A stretch of DNA of 24,887 nt, taken from a virus. Of the stretch, positions 17,401 to 23,234 are shown piece by piece; within the stretch, counting starts at the first letter, position 1; each line of letters begins with the position of its first letter. A program made the translations under genes and the position numbers. The notes below the pieces were generated by a model, which was not told the origin of the DNA, ran no database searches, and was given only the letters and a program-made list of their open reading frames with translations. The stretch is taken from IMG/VR virus record IMGVR_UViG_3300025151_000286, positions 1-24,887 of that record. One strand, 5' to 3'.

Positions 17401-17667
17401 AAAGATGCAGAAGCTCTTGCAGAACAAGAATTACAGTCTCTAGGTGAAGAAGCTCAAGAGTCTGGAATAATTGAACAAGCAAGAGAAATAGGTTCAGATT
17501 TATTTGAGCAAGCTCAAGAACAAACTCAAGATTTACAAAATCAAGCCAGATCATTAAGAACAACACAAGTTGATTTTCCTGAAGTAGAAGCTGTCCAACA
17601 GTTTGGTGGATTAACACCAGAAAGAATTGATTTCGCCGAAAGGATCGCAGGACGACCTATAGTTTAG
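14443..17667 (+). CDS. Giant internal virion protein (1074 residues), probable DNA-ejection protein
   Basis: This is the longest gene in the window. The N-terminus (MRDFTFEITPGNFITKEANT, then VDEALKLV) is a compact domain of about 60 residues. Hydrophobic Gly/Ala-rich segments occur at about 140-165, 210-240 and 905-945 (GTLVAAGIAVNALNIGMLPT region), separated by long charged helices. The C-terminus has glutamine/glutamate-rich coiled-coil repeats (LFEQAQEQTQDLQNQARSL, near 1020-1045). Helix-rich proteins with membrane-active patches at the end of a podovirus late operon are typically ejected with the genome to span the envelope. I infer this role; no lytic-transglycosylase motif was seen. 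The stop TAG overlaps the stop of the convergent gene. Confidence 0.55.
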   Translation: MRDFTFEITPGNFITKEANTVDEALKLVKADLAIKASLPELDNILFDYESGVPNIKGIRTKLGRVEVGPKMIEEQDSVLENIVGSKGFARNSKGQLAITPEGMENLGLTYKTRTLSDGSTLNLNTIIDERKLDLGGGDLADLSGAIGPVLGSVIALAPQRQVLGRLFNFFAKRPRLERVSTAGIGSVAGESVEELMDFQEGFNLKDRSEQQANLIYEGALGAAGQGVGELIGTGFNLLLGKNVPTDQQRLMYQIARKRSVADIKKLDESLGREASEREIKRAIKDGKVKLQSVGAAVSQQTLGRSLVGRSQAVAEQVLGSTREKNLAAYMFDELDDTLKNINAERASLISYIDESTKGSLDEQVQARLNTLISREQDVTNQLQKLFENIGEDIIDVGLYNQTLGREQIGAVIKKTVQDAYDAVTKEGGVQYNLVDKMFDQLGQPVKNVITDRIRYIRIPEMEQMIKQYKDSSDLWDANLGTEDVGNIVQTIERALSRMKKRADGGGDITLTQIRNDISELKDLESSIVMRGYKSKFLSDIINKFDNGHLPPKFRDSILTDFENEKIFMRKFDANGNPLFPEGRQPMLRKDEQKKIVDAVNNLRRTNAAYRDRIEVFDSIKMKKIIADARKVKGFDEYQVFDEVVKRGSDKDLGLLFRSLDEYDNYLNKIGKSSEATTANDLRISLQRKLFQDAFREATESGTAPINFTEFAKYINRFKGQYPEKLNILFNGKGEQVVEIVNQINKLNPRLKPQEIRSLVNSITRTEKGLFRSDAGMKFLDELENLAEASAARLRFQQNSVISNLPDIGVEEAVTKLFRPNSQTNIDILKKTVSPEVFGQIQKASMNKLLKKSIDINGKGKINDIFKPMNLKNALDSYGDETLDAMFGAETRKGLRQLQNTIDIATAGEVGRGGAAGTLVAAGIAVNALNIGMLPTIAGLAIMRNVFSRPTVLRFMTKTDKGSIMRTIEAFERAARQEGVRLIASSYKDAEALAEQELQSLGEEAQESGIIEQAREIGSDLFEQAQEQTQDLQNQARSLRTTQVDFPEVEAVQQFGGLTPERIDFAERIAGRPIV

Positions 17668-17831
17668 TCTAGTTTTTCTCCGTTTACTTCAACCACTTTT
17701 CCGTCAAACATATCACAAATTTTTCTAACTAAAGGTTCCTTATAAATAGGATGAGATGAATATAATTCTTGTCGCTTTGCCCACTCTTTTTGTTTTGCAG
17801 TTAAAGGCGTTGTTGGTTTTCTGTTTCTCAT
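17664..17831 (-). CDS. 55-residue basic protein, last gene of the leftward operon
   Basis: The sequence begins MRNRKPTTPLTAKQKEWAKR, and a helical, basic N-terminal half is followed by KIVCDM-like hydrophobics and an EVNGEKLD end. Its ATG lies inside the TAATG overlap with the nuclease gene upstream, and the coding stretch fills the whole gap up to the convergent late operon. Both facts argue that it is real. Its own TAA overlaps the TAG of the 1074-residue gene on the other strand (17664-17667). Function unknown; a small DNA- or RNA-binding protein is possible from the charge. Confidence 0.55.
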   Translation of the reverse strand: MRNRKPTTPLTAKQKEWAKRQELYSSHPIYKEPLVRKICDMFDGKVVEVNGEKLD

Positions 17832-18292
17832 TAGAAACCGATCTCATTACGATCCATACCCAAAGGTTTATCTGATAAACAAGTTATCTTATCTTTGTGA
17901 ATATGAACATACGGTTCATTATCCTCTTCGTATTGTGGTGTAGGATTTACATTCATTCTAATATCGTAAATAGTATCTTTTTCCCATTCGTGATAATACA
18001 AGCCATCCGTCATAGCAAAGACAGATATAAAAGGTATACCTGTAGCTAATGTGTATGACGCTCCTTTTCTAAATTTATTCATACTTAATATTAAAGTGTC
18101 ATACTTGTCATACCCAAATGTGCGACATTTAACCTCGCACCAATAGGATTTTTCTTTAGACTCTATCCAATAATCTAATGAATAACTTGTGGGAAGCTTA
18201 TGGCAAGTCACTCCCCACAATCCCTCAAGAAAACCAGCTACTCGCTCTTCTCTCTTTTGGTCGTCACGTGTTTCTAATGATGGTGTTTTCAT
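17831..18292 (-). CDS. PD-(D/E)XK nuclease-like protein
   Basis: This 153-residue protein, counted from the ATG at 18292, has a classical PD-(D/E)XK core: helix glutamates E15/E16, D40 in SLDYWIE, then E53-V54-K55 in YWCEVKCR. A helix and strand follow (TLILSMNKFRKGASYTL and FISVFAM), as in VRR/resolvase-type nucleases. I chose the ATG at 18292 because AAGGAG sits five bases upstream; an ATG six codons earlier lies inside the preceding gene without such a site. It belongs to the leftward operon after the Mom-like gene. It may process recombination intermediates or degrade host DNA. It is unrelated in obvious sequence to the other two nucleases of the window. Confidence 0.7.
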   Translation of the reverse strand: MKTPSLETRDDQKREERVAGFLEGLWGVTCHKLPTSYSLDYWIESKEKSYWCEVKCRTFGYDKYDTLILSMNKFRKGASYTLATGIPFISVFAMTDGLYYHEWEKDTIYDIRMNVNPTPQYEEDNEPYVHIHKDKITCLSDKPLGMDRNEIGF

Positions 18293-18294
18293 AT

Positions 18295-18753
18295 TTACTC
18301 CTTGCTCCATTTAAATTTCATTTGTCCAACTACAGGTTGCCACTCTCTGCCTGGCCTTGAAGTCCAACCCTTTCCTTCTTTCCAGCCACCCGTTTCTCCT
18401 ATTATTTTGTATCCAGCGGCTTTTAAACTAATTCCTGATTCTTCTTGTAATGTATATGTAATCATTCTCTTACCACCCATTTGTTGCCATATTCTCCATA
18501 TCCTTCCATACAAAAAAGAGTTTGTATTTTTAGGAGATTTTTCGTTTACACAGACTCTAACAGCTTCGGCTGTAAAACCGTCATCAAGTTTTCTAGCTAC
18601 AGGTCGCCCAACAATTGCAACGCCTACCAACCTATTCTCATATGAAGCTCCGATTGCAAACTTTGCTCCTCTAACAGGTTTATTATGTCTATGAAAGTTT
18701 TCAACAAATTGGTTTGCCTCTTTGATGCTTATAGGAATTGGTGTTAGTTTCAT
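18295..18753 (-). CDS. XF1762/Mom-like GNAT-fold protein, putative DNA-modification enzyme
   Basis: The 152-residue protein matches, from memory, the XF1762 family of phage and prophage proteins, which has an acetyltransferase-like (GNAT) fold related to Mu Mom. Conserved-looking positions are HRH at 21-23 with KPVRGAKF after it, VAIVGRPVARKLDDG at 45-59, E63/R66/C68, SFLYGRIW at 79-86, and RMITYTL at 96-102 followed by ESGISLKAAGY. Mom converts adenine in DNA to a carbamoylmethyl form that resists restriction. Whether this homologue modifies DNA is not known from the sequence. It overlaps the primase-helicase gene by 4 nt (ATGA), so it is expressed with replication genes. Confidence 0.75.
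   Translation of the reverse strand: MKLTPIPISIKEANQFVENFHRHNKPVRGAKFAIGASYENRLVGVAIVGRPVARKLDDGFTAEAVRVCVNEKSPKNTNSFLYGRIWRIWQQMGGKRMITYTLQEESGISLKAAGYKIIGETGGWKEGKGWTSRPGREWQPVVGQMKFKWSKE
18298..18303 (-). promoter_or_regulatory. Ribosome binding site deciding the nuclease start
   Basis: On the minus strand AAGGAG is followed by 5 nt and the ATG at 18292. It is embedded in the last codons of the Mom-like gene, so the two genes are closely linked in translation. Confidence 0.7.
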
Positions 18754-20870
18754 TCTTCAAAAAATGCTGGGTCAACTGCAACCAATCTTTTTGTTGGTCT
18801 ACCCTTGCCTCCAACCTTAACTTCAATTTCTTGTATTTCTCCAGCGTTTTGTAAACGTTCTATAATTTCTTTAACTTCATATGACTTCATGCTTCTAAAT
18901 AATTCATGACGGTCAACTTCACGTTTAGAAATACCCTCATCTTCCCTTGACCTGATAAAAGACAAGACTTGTTTGATCTTTGATTCGGTTGCCGAACTAG
19001 CAACTTTATCTCTACAAGCCTCTATAAAAAGAAGATCATAGTATCTGACATAACTTATAGCCCAACGCATAATATCGCCTGTAATGACTCTTGCGTTAAC
19101 ATTAGAGGCTAACGCACATATTAAAGACAAACGCATAGCCTTCTCCCTGGATCTTGATAGAAGCGGTTCTAAATTATCTTTTTCTAATATGTCTTGGCGT
19201 TTTACGATCTCTCTAGCGAAATCTTGTAAAAGTTCTTCTGCCTCATTATCAAACTTTAATATTGTTTGATCTATATCCATTTCAGCATTATCTCTTGCAA
19301 TATCATCCATTTCATTTCTTGAACGCCTAACAGCATTTACCCAATTGACAATAGTCATAGGAGGCTTAGTCCATTTTTTTAAATGAGCAACACGTCTTGG
19401 TTCTTTTGATTCAATAACCATAAATCTATTTAAAAAACCGTCAGCAATACGTCCACCATTTAATGCTTTATAAAAGTTTTTAGGTACAGACAAACCAACT
19501 AATGTAATAGCTGGTTTATGAGTAACTCGGTTCATCATCTGATCTTTAAATTGATCAGGAACATTCATAAGAGAATAGTTATCAGGCCTTAGTGTGCCAT
19601 GACATCTTCCCCACGCTTCCATCAGCGTTTGTATACCGTCTTCTCTATTTGAATTTGATTGGTTAGAGATTGATTCAAGTCTTTTACCAAACTCGTCCAT
19701 AATAGTTATTTGTGTTGGTCGCATCTTTAAAACTGAATGAACTGCTCCACTTGATGTATAGCCATCACCAACAACTAGGTCTTTATAGTTTGTTTCATTT
19801 AATACTGACTCTACAAAGGTTTTTATGTTTTCTTTACCTTGCCCTGACTTGGCGATACACATGAAATACAAACTTGAAAAGTTATTCATCTCGGTCCGAT
19901 AAAGTCTTCCACAGGAAACGCTAGCCAAAGATAAGGCTGCAACTAATGAAAGTTCAGGTTGTGGTACTTGAGCAATTGATTCACAAAACTCAAACATATC
20001 TTTAAGTAAACCTGGAGGTTTGAATAAATCATCTGGTCGTTCTATTTGTTCACTAGCATTAACAAATAATGGTGCTCTCTCTGTTTTTCTGTCATGAGTC
20101 CTTTTAACATTCTCCACAACGCTATCTATCTCATCTTGTGGTAGAGGGGGTTGGTTTTGTTCATTCCAAGATTGTAAAAAGAATTTAGTAAAATCAAGAT
20201 TTATATTTTTTGATATTAAATATCCTGCAATTCTTGCTGCCGTATCATTACGACTCCCTTCATTTACTCCATCTATTGCAAAGGGTGCTGTTGCATTTTT
20301 GGTAACAGTTTTTGGTACTCCTGTTATTTTATGAAATTCTGTCTCAGTAAAGTTTGGTAGATCATCAACATCATGCAAATCCCAATCATGAATGATTACA
20401 GGCCTGTAAACAGATCCGTTAGCATGACGGTTGTAAGGCGCAATAATAAGTCCACCAACACCTCTTAAATCAATTAACCTTTCAATAGGCGTTTCGTTAG
20501 TTCTTCTTGTAGCAAAGGTTGTGTAGTTCTCTGGATTGTTGTAATAATAATGCATGCCTTTACCTGTAATTACTTTGAAAGGTGTAACAGGTAAATTATT
20601 TTCAACCCAAGACATAGCTTCTGGGCTGTCTGCATCAACTACTAAAAACTTACCACATACTAAAGCGACAACAAGGTTATCTCTATCCTTAAACCAAGTT
20701 TCTACTAAATCACGTGTAGGTCTTTCTGTTTTGTATTGCTCCCAACCACCCAAAAAAGAGGGTGGCTTTTTATTACTTCTTTGTAAGGGAACAACGTTGT
20801 ATCCCTCATCAAAATATGCGAGTGCTAATTCTAATGAGGAATTGTTTTCGTCGACGTTAAGCTGAAACAT
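18750..20870 (-). CDS. Primase-polymerase fused to DUF3987-type helicase/ATPase
   Basis: This 706-residue replication protein has three parts. Residues of about 10-160 are a prim-pol domain: the metal-binding D79-x-D81 in VVDADS, H107 in GKGMHYYY, and D134 in IDLRGVGGLIIAP. Residues of about 200-262 match a primase C-terminal (PriCT-type) domain, with NEGSRNDTAARIAGYL and a WNEQNQPPLPQDEI segment. Residues of about 280-620 are a DUF3987-like ATPase with Walker A AKSGQGKE (340-347) and Walker B ITIMDE (388-393). A C-terminal winged-helix-like tail follows (SKREVDRHELF). It would prime DNA synthesis and unwind the fork. It starts 3 nt after the regulator stop and overlaps the Mom-like gene. Confidence 0.85.
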   Translation of the reverse strand: MFQLNVDENNSSLELALAYFDEGYNVVPLQRSNKKPPSFLGGWEQYKTERPTRDLVETWFKDRDNLVVALVCGKFLVVDADSPEAMSWVENNLPVTPFKVITGKGMHYYYNNPENYTTFATRRTNETPIERLIDLRGVGGLIIAPYNRHANGSVYRPVIIHDWDLHDVDDLPNFTETEFHKITGVPKTVTKNATAPFAIDGVNEGSRNDTAARIAGYLISKNINLDFTKFFLQSWNEQNQPPLPQDEIDSVVENVKRTHDRKTERAPLFVNASEQIERPDDLFKPPGLLKDMFEFCESIAQVPQPELSLVAALSLASVSCGRLYRTEMNNFSSLYFMCIAKSGQGKENIKTFVESVLNETNYKDLVVGDGYTSSGAVHSVLKMRPTQITIMDEFGKRLESISNQSNSNREDGIQTLMEAWGRCHGTLRPDNYSLMNVPDQFKDQMMNRVTHKPAITLVGLSVPKNFYKALNGGRIADGFLNRFMVIESKEPRRVAHLKKWTKPPMTIVNWVNAVRRSRNEMDDIARDNAEMDIDQTILKFDNEAEELLQDFAREIVKRQDILEKDNLEPLLSRSREKAMRLSLICALASNVNARVITGDIMRWAISYVRYYDLLFIEACRDKVASSATESKIKQVLSFIRSREDEGISKREVDRHELFRSMKSYEVKEIIERLQNAGEIQEIEVKVGGKGRPTKRLVAVDPAFFEE

Positions 20871-20873
20871 TCT

Positions 20874-21206
20874 TTATGCTTCAACTATATCTTTCATCTC
20901 ACCGTAGATTGATTCAAAGTCCAATCTTCCATTTGTAGCCTTAATAATTTTTTTGGCTTGCTCTATAGAAGGTTGTCTGTAACCATATCTCCAGGCTTTA
21001 ATTGATGCCTCCGAAATGTTGAACAACTCAGCTGCTTCAGGCATGCCGAGAAATTCAATATATTGCTTTAAAGTATATCTTCTCACTTGTCTATCCTTAT
21101 ATTGTGGTTGAATATTTACGGACTCTAGCTTCTTGAGTTCCCTGGACGATAGGGTCTTGATGCGAAAGTAATAATTCGCAAGCCATACATTTTCCTTAAC
21201 ACTCAA
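20874..21206 (-). CDS. HTH transcriptional regulator (Cro/CI or YdaS-like)
   Basis: This 110-residue protein carries a helix-turn-helix at about 54-80: GMPEAAELFNISEASIKAWR, then YGYRQPSIEQAKKIIKATNG. That is the layout of Cro/CI and YdaS-like phage regulators. The N-terminal 50 residues are basic and helical. Translation begins at TTG (21206). The choice rests on GGAGGAG four bases upstream, and no in-frame ATG occurs until inside the HTH. It is the first gene of the leftward operon, 88 nt from the divergently transcribed Sak4 gene, with a palindrome between them. It therefore probably represses or switches both promoters, including its own. Whether the phage is temperate is not shown. Confidence 0.75.
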   Translation of the reverse strand: MSVKENVWLANYYFRIKTLSSRELKKLESVNIQPQYKDRQVRRYTLKQYIEFLGMPEAAELFNISEASIKAWRYGYRQPSIEQAKKIIKATNGRLDFESIYGEMKDIVEA

Positions 21207-21210
21207 TTTA

Positions 21211-21217
21211 CTCCTCC
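21211..21217 (-). promoter_or_regulatory. Strong ribosome binding site for the TTG-started regulator
   Basis: GGAGGAG on the minus strand lies 4 nt before TTG at 21206. Without it the non-standard start would not be accepted. Confidence 0.75.
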
Positions 21218-21225
21218 GAAAAAAT

Positions 21226-21248
21226 AAATTTTACATATGGTAAATTTT
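21226..21248. promoter_or_regulatory. Imperfect palindrome, candidate operator
   Basis: The core is TTTAC (21230-21234), ATATG, GTAAA (21240-21244). It is flanked by AAA at 21226-21228 and TTT at 21246-21248 with one mismatch per arm. It overlaps the -35 of the rightward promoter and the -10 of the leftward one, so one bound dimer could block both. The HTH protein encoded just to the left is the obvious candidate ligand (inference). Confidence 0.6.
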
Positions 21249-21257
21249 TAGTATAAT
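21230..21257 (+). promoter_or_regulatory. sigma70-like promoter for Sak4-DUF669
   Basis: TTTACA at 21230-21235 (5 of 6 to TTGACA) is separated by 16 nt from a perfect TATAAT at 21252-21257. The AGGAGGA ribosome site at 21281-21287 and ATG at 21294 follow. It points to use of host RNA polymerase. Confidence 0.7.
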
Positions 21258-21265
21258 AATGTCAA
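21237..21265 (-). promoter_or_regulatory. sigma70-like promoter for the regulator-primase operon
   Basis: On the minus strand a perfect TTGACA (21265-21260) is followed after 17 nt by TACCAT (21242-21237, 4 of 6 to TATAAT). The regulator's ribosome binding site and TTG start lie downstream. It overlaps the rightward promoter head-on. Confidence 0.6.
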
Positions 21266-21293
21266 CTAGATATTTAAATGAGGAGGACTAGTT

Positions 21294-22025
21294 ATGTCTA
21301 TTAAAGATAGAATCGTAAGCCCAAGTCAGTTAGTTGATAAACAAGGAGCTAAGCTTTTAGTTTATGGACAAGCAGGTGCGGGTAAAACAACCTTATGTTC
21401 AACGGCCCCAGGGAAAGTACTTGTTATAAGTGCTGAGGCTGGATTGCTTTCCATTAAGGATTGCAAAAACGTTGAATCTATAGAGGTTAAAGAAGCATCC
21501 GAGGTTATGGAAATTCATGGCCTTCTAGCTTCTGGCGAACTCCAATATGATACGGTTTGCTTAGACTCTATATCAGAGATAAGTGAAATCTTATTGAATT
21601 GGGAAAAATCTCGTCACAAAGATCCGAGGATGGCATATGGAAATGTGCAAGAGTCGGTAACTAATGTGATGAGAGCTTATCGTGATCTTCATATGCATGT
21701 TTTATTTATTGCAAAAATGGATAAACAAAATGTAGACAATCAAATGTCGTATGAACCAAAAATGGTGGGAACGAAACTTGGTCAATCGATTACATATTTC
21801 TTCGACGAAGTATTGGCATTGAGAGTCATAGAAGATCAAGATGATGATGGCAACATCATTAAGAAGAGATGGCTACAAACTGAGATTGGTCAAGGTTATA
21901 CTGCTAAAGATAGAAGTGGTAAGCTTGAGTCTTTCGAAGAGCCTAACGTGACCGATCTTATTGGTAAGCTCGGTTTTAGTAACACACCCCAAATTAAAAC
22001 AGAGGAGGTAATCACAAATGGTTGA
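21294..22025 (+). CDS. Sak4-like RecA-fold ATPase (phage AAA_24 type)
   Basis: This 243-residue protein has Walker A GQAGAGKTT at 25-33 and a Walker B strand YDTVCLD ending at D91. This is the pattern of the AAA_24 / Sak4 family, RecA-core proteins of phages. Family members promote single-strand annealing and homologous recombination with a partner ssDNA-binding protein, and they act on DNA ends prepared by a nuclease. The ATG is preceded by AGGAGGA at a 6-nt spacing. It is the first gene after the rightward promoter and overlaps the DUF669 gene by 8 nt. The exonuclease at the right end of the window would be a natural partner. Function follows from the family; activity is untested here. Confidence 0.8.
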   Translation: MSIKDRIVSPSQLVDKQGAKLLVYGQAGAGKTTLCSTAPGKVLVISAEAGLLSIKDCKNVESIEVKEASEVMEIHGLLASGELQYDTVCLDSISEISEILLNWEKSRHKDPRMAYGNVQESVTNVMRAYRDLHMHVLFIAKMDKQNVDNQMSYEPKMVGTKLGQSITYFFDEVLALRVIEDQDDDGNIIKKRWLQTEIGQGYTAKDRSGKLESFEEPNVTDLIGKLGFSNTPQIKTEEVITNG

Positions 22026-22497
22026 TTTTGAAGGTGTAGATTGGATTGATGAACCTGTAGCAGCTGAACTTACTGCAAAGAAGGAAGCAGCTCCAGAAGG
22101 TGTTCATGATGCCAAAGTAATTAGTGCGGAGAAATATCAATCTCCGAATAGTGGTAACTGGACCGTTAAATTTGTATATCAAATAGCTGGCGGTCAGTAC
22201 AAAGATGTTATGGAATGGTTTAACTTGTGGGATCCAAATCCTGAAAGTAAAAAAATCAGCAACAGTAAATTTACTGCACTAGCGAAAGCTGTTGGTTTTA
22301 AAACCTTTCCACCAGCGTTTGATAACTTTATCGGTAAAGAGTGTAGGTTAAACTTATACACCGTTAACGATAGTTGGACTGATAACGACGGTAATGAGAG
22401 AACAACTCAGAAAAATAAAATATCCTTAACAGACGGATATCAGAATCCTGACTTCGTTCCCCCTACGAGCGAAGGAACCACAAAGCCTAGTCTGTAG
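22018..22497 (+). CDS. DUF669-like protein, probable ssDNA-binding partner
   Basis: The 159-residue protein fits DUF669. It has an N-terminal PEGVHDAKVISAEKYQSPNS segment (about 31-50), a NWTVKFVYQIAGG strand, and KFTALAKAVGF followed by FDNFIGKECRLNL. The end is acidic and proline-containing (PDFVPPTSEG). Members are small OB-fold-like proteins found next to phage recombinases and thought to bind single-stranded DNA. It overlaps the Sak4-like gene by 8 nt and is followed at once by an intrinsic terminator, so the two genes form a closed bicistronic unit. Confidence 0.75.
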   Translation: MVDFEGVDWIDEPVAAELTAKKEAAPEGVHDAKVISAEKYQSPNSGNWTVKFVYQIAGGQYKDVMEWFNLWDPNPESKKISNSKFTALAKAVGFKTFPPAFDNFIGKECRLNLYTVNDSWTDNDGNERTTQKNKISLTDGYQNPDFVPPTSEGTTKPSL

Positions 22498-22498
22498 A

Positions 22499-22681
22499 TT
22501 AATTTTTAGGTTTTGGGGGAGGCTTTTTGCCTCCCTTTTTTTTGGGCGGATTTATCATCTCGATATGAAATTTACGTTCACGCATCGCTTGTTGAATGAT
22601 GTCAAGCTGTCTATCAAAGTTATAGGCCATTATATCTTCATCTGTATATACGACTAACTTTAATATCTGTTTATGTTTCAT
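22499..22681 (-). CDS. 60-residue protein with Lys/Pro tail, last of the micro-gene chain
   Basis: The first 45 residues (MKHKQILKLVVYTDEDIMAY and a following helix LDIIQQAMRERKF) look like a small folded domain. The last 14 are a Lys/Gly/Pro tail whose codons coincide with the terminator of the convergent operon. The ATG at 22681 overlaps the TAA of the 16-codon gene before it. Its stop lies one base beyond the DUF669 stop on the other strand. Function unknown. Confidence 0.55.
   Translation of the reverse strand: MKHKQILKLVVYTDEDIMAYNFDRQLDIIQQAMRERKFHIEMINPPKKKGGKKPPPKPKN
22517..22543 (+). terminator. Intrinsic terminator of the Sak4-DUF669 operon
   Basis: GGGAGGC (22517-22523), a 5-T loop and GCCTCCC (22529-22535) form a 7-bp GC-rich stem followed by eight T (22536-22543). 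It works for the + strand only, since on the minus strand the T-tract becomes a preceding A-tract. The same bases encode the Lys/Pro-rich C-terminus of the opposite gene. Confidence 0.9.
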
Positions 22682-22731
22682 TACTTTGGTAGTTGTTCTG
22701 GATCAAACCAACCACAAGGATAATTTACCAT
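22681..22731 (-). CDS. 16-residue micro-gene
   Basis: The peptide is MVNYPCGWFDPEQLPK. Support is contextual: a strong site GGGAGGAG (minus strand, 22742-22735) stands just before the ATG, and start and stop overlap the neighbouring micro-genes by one base each (TAATG). It may instead be a leader that couples translation of the next gene. Function unknown. Confidence 0.4.
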   Translation of the reverse strand: MVNYPCGWFDPEQLPK

Positions 22732-22811
22732 TAACTCCTCCCTGAATCATCATCTGTAAGAATTATAAATACTAATATAAGTATTAAAGCTACAGCAATA
22801 TAATCAATCAT
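22731..22811 (-). CDS. 26-residue single-span membrane peptide
   Basis: The peptide starts MIDYIAVALILILVFIILTD and ends DDSGRS. One hydrophobic helix fills most of it, with an acidic C-terminal end. The start overlaps the stop of the 27-residue gene (TAATG), and its final codons contain the ribosome binding site of the next gene. It is likely a membrane microprotein; partner and role unknown. Confidence 0.45.
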   Translation of the reverse strand: MIDYIAVALILILVFIILTDDDSGRS

Positions 22812-22894
22812 TAAGCACCTGGTGGTAAATTTTCATCAAATATAATTGACCAAATTATAAAGGATGCAATAATCATACAAAATATATCTATCAT
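22811..22894 (-). CDS. 27-residue single-span membrane peptide
   Basis: The peptide MIDIFCMIIASFIIWSIIFD followed by ENLPPGA is a single predicted membrane helix with a short polar end. Its ATG overlaps the TGA of the 49-residue gene (ATGA), and its TAA overlaps the next ATG. It resembles its neighbour at 22731-22811 (both begin MID and have one helix), so the two could be distant duplicates or a two-peptide pair. Confidence 0.45.
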   Translation of the reverse strand: MIDIFCMIIASFIIWSIIFDENLPPGA

Positions 22895-23040
22895 TTACCT
22901 TGACCCTTATATGCTTTGAAGTTTCGTTTTTTATTTTTATTCATATTAGCAAAGCCTATATTCTTTCTACCAATACTTGTTCGTTTGCCTCTACCTTTTG
23001 TTGCTGTTACGTGTTCAGTTTTTAACCAAGTCTTTGCCAT
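22891..23040 (-). CDS. 49-residue highly basic phage protein
   Basis: The protein starts MAKTWLKTEHVTATKGRGKR and continues with TSIGRKNIGF, a KNKKRNFKAYKGQGK end and many Lys/Arg. I recall small phage proteins with this TSIGR...KNK..KRxxKxYxGQG pattern, so conservation is likely, but no function is known to me. The charge suits nucleic-acid binding. The start overlaps the stop of the previous gene (TAATG at 23040), and the stop overlaps the next start (ATGA). Confidence 0.65.
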   Translation of the reverse strand: MAKTWLKTEHVTATKGRGKRTSIGRKNIGFANMNKNKKRNFKAYKGQGK

Positions 23041-23234
23041 TAGCTAATCACCGTTTTTTTTCTTTTATCAGCATATTCTGTAATGGTTTTGTTATTTTTA
23101 TGGTAGATGTTCATTTCTGTCCATTTACCATCTTTTATATATAGATCAATACCTGAAACAGAATTTTGTTCTTTTTCTTCTGCTAATTCATTACGCCTTT
23201 GTTCTACTCTTTTTCTTGTTTCTGGATCTGCCAT
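23040..23234 (-). CDS. 64-residue charged protein
   Basis: The N-terminus is a charged helix (MADPETRKRVEQRRNELAEE), followed by a short beta-like part with GIDLYIKDGKWTEMNIY and a basic end. The ATG at 23234 abuts the stop of the cytosine methyltransferase. A GAGGAGGG ribosome site lies in the methyltransferase's last codons. Function unknown; it may act on DNA or on the methyltransferase, from position only. Confidence 0.55.
   Translation of the reverse strand: MADPETRKRVEQRRNELAEEKEQNSVSGIDLYIKDGKWTEMNIYHKNNKTITEYADKRKKTVIS

Noticed and set aside
18302-18694. A 130-residue plus-strand frame opposite the Mom-like gene
   Set aside because: It lies wholly within the well-supported minus-strand gene, has no ribosome site fitting an operon, and has no recognisable motif.
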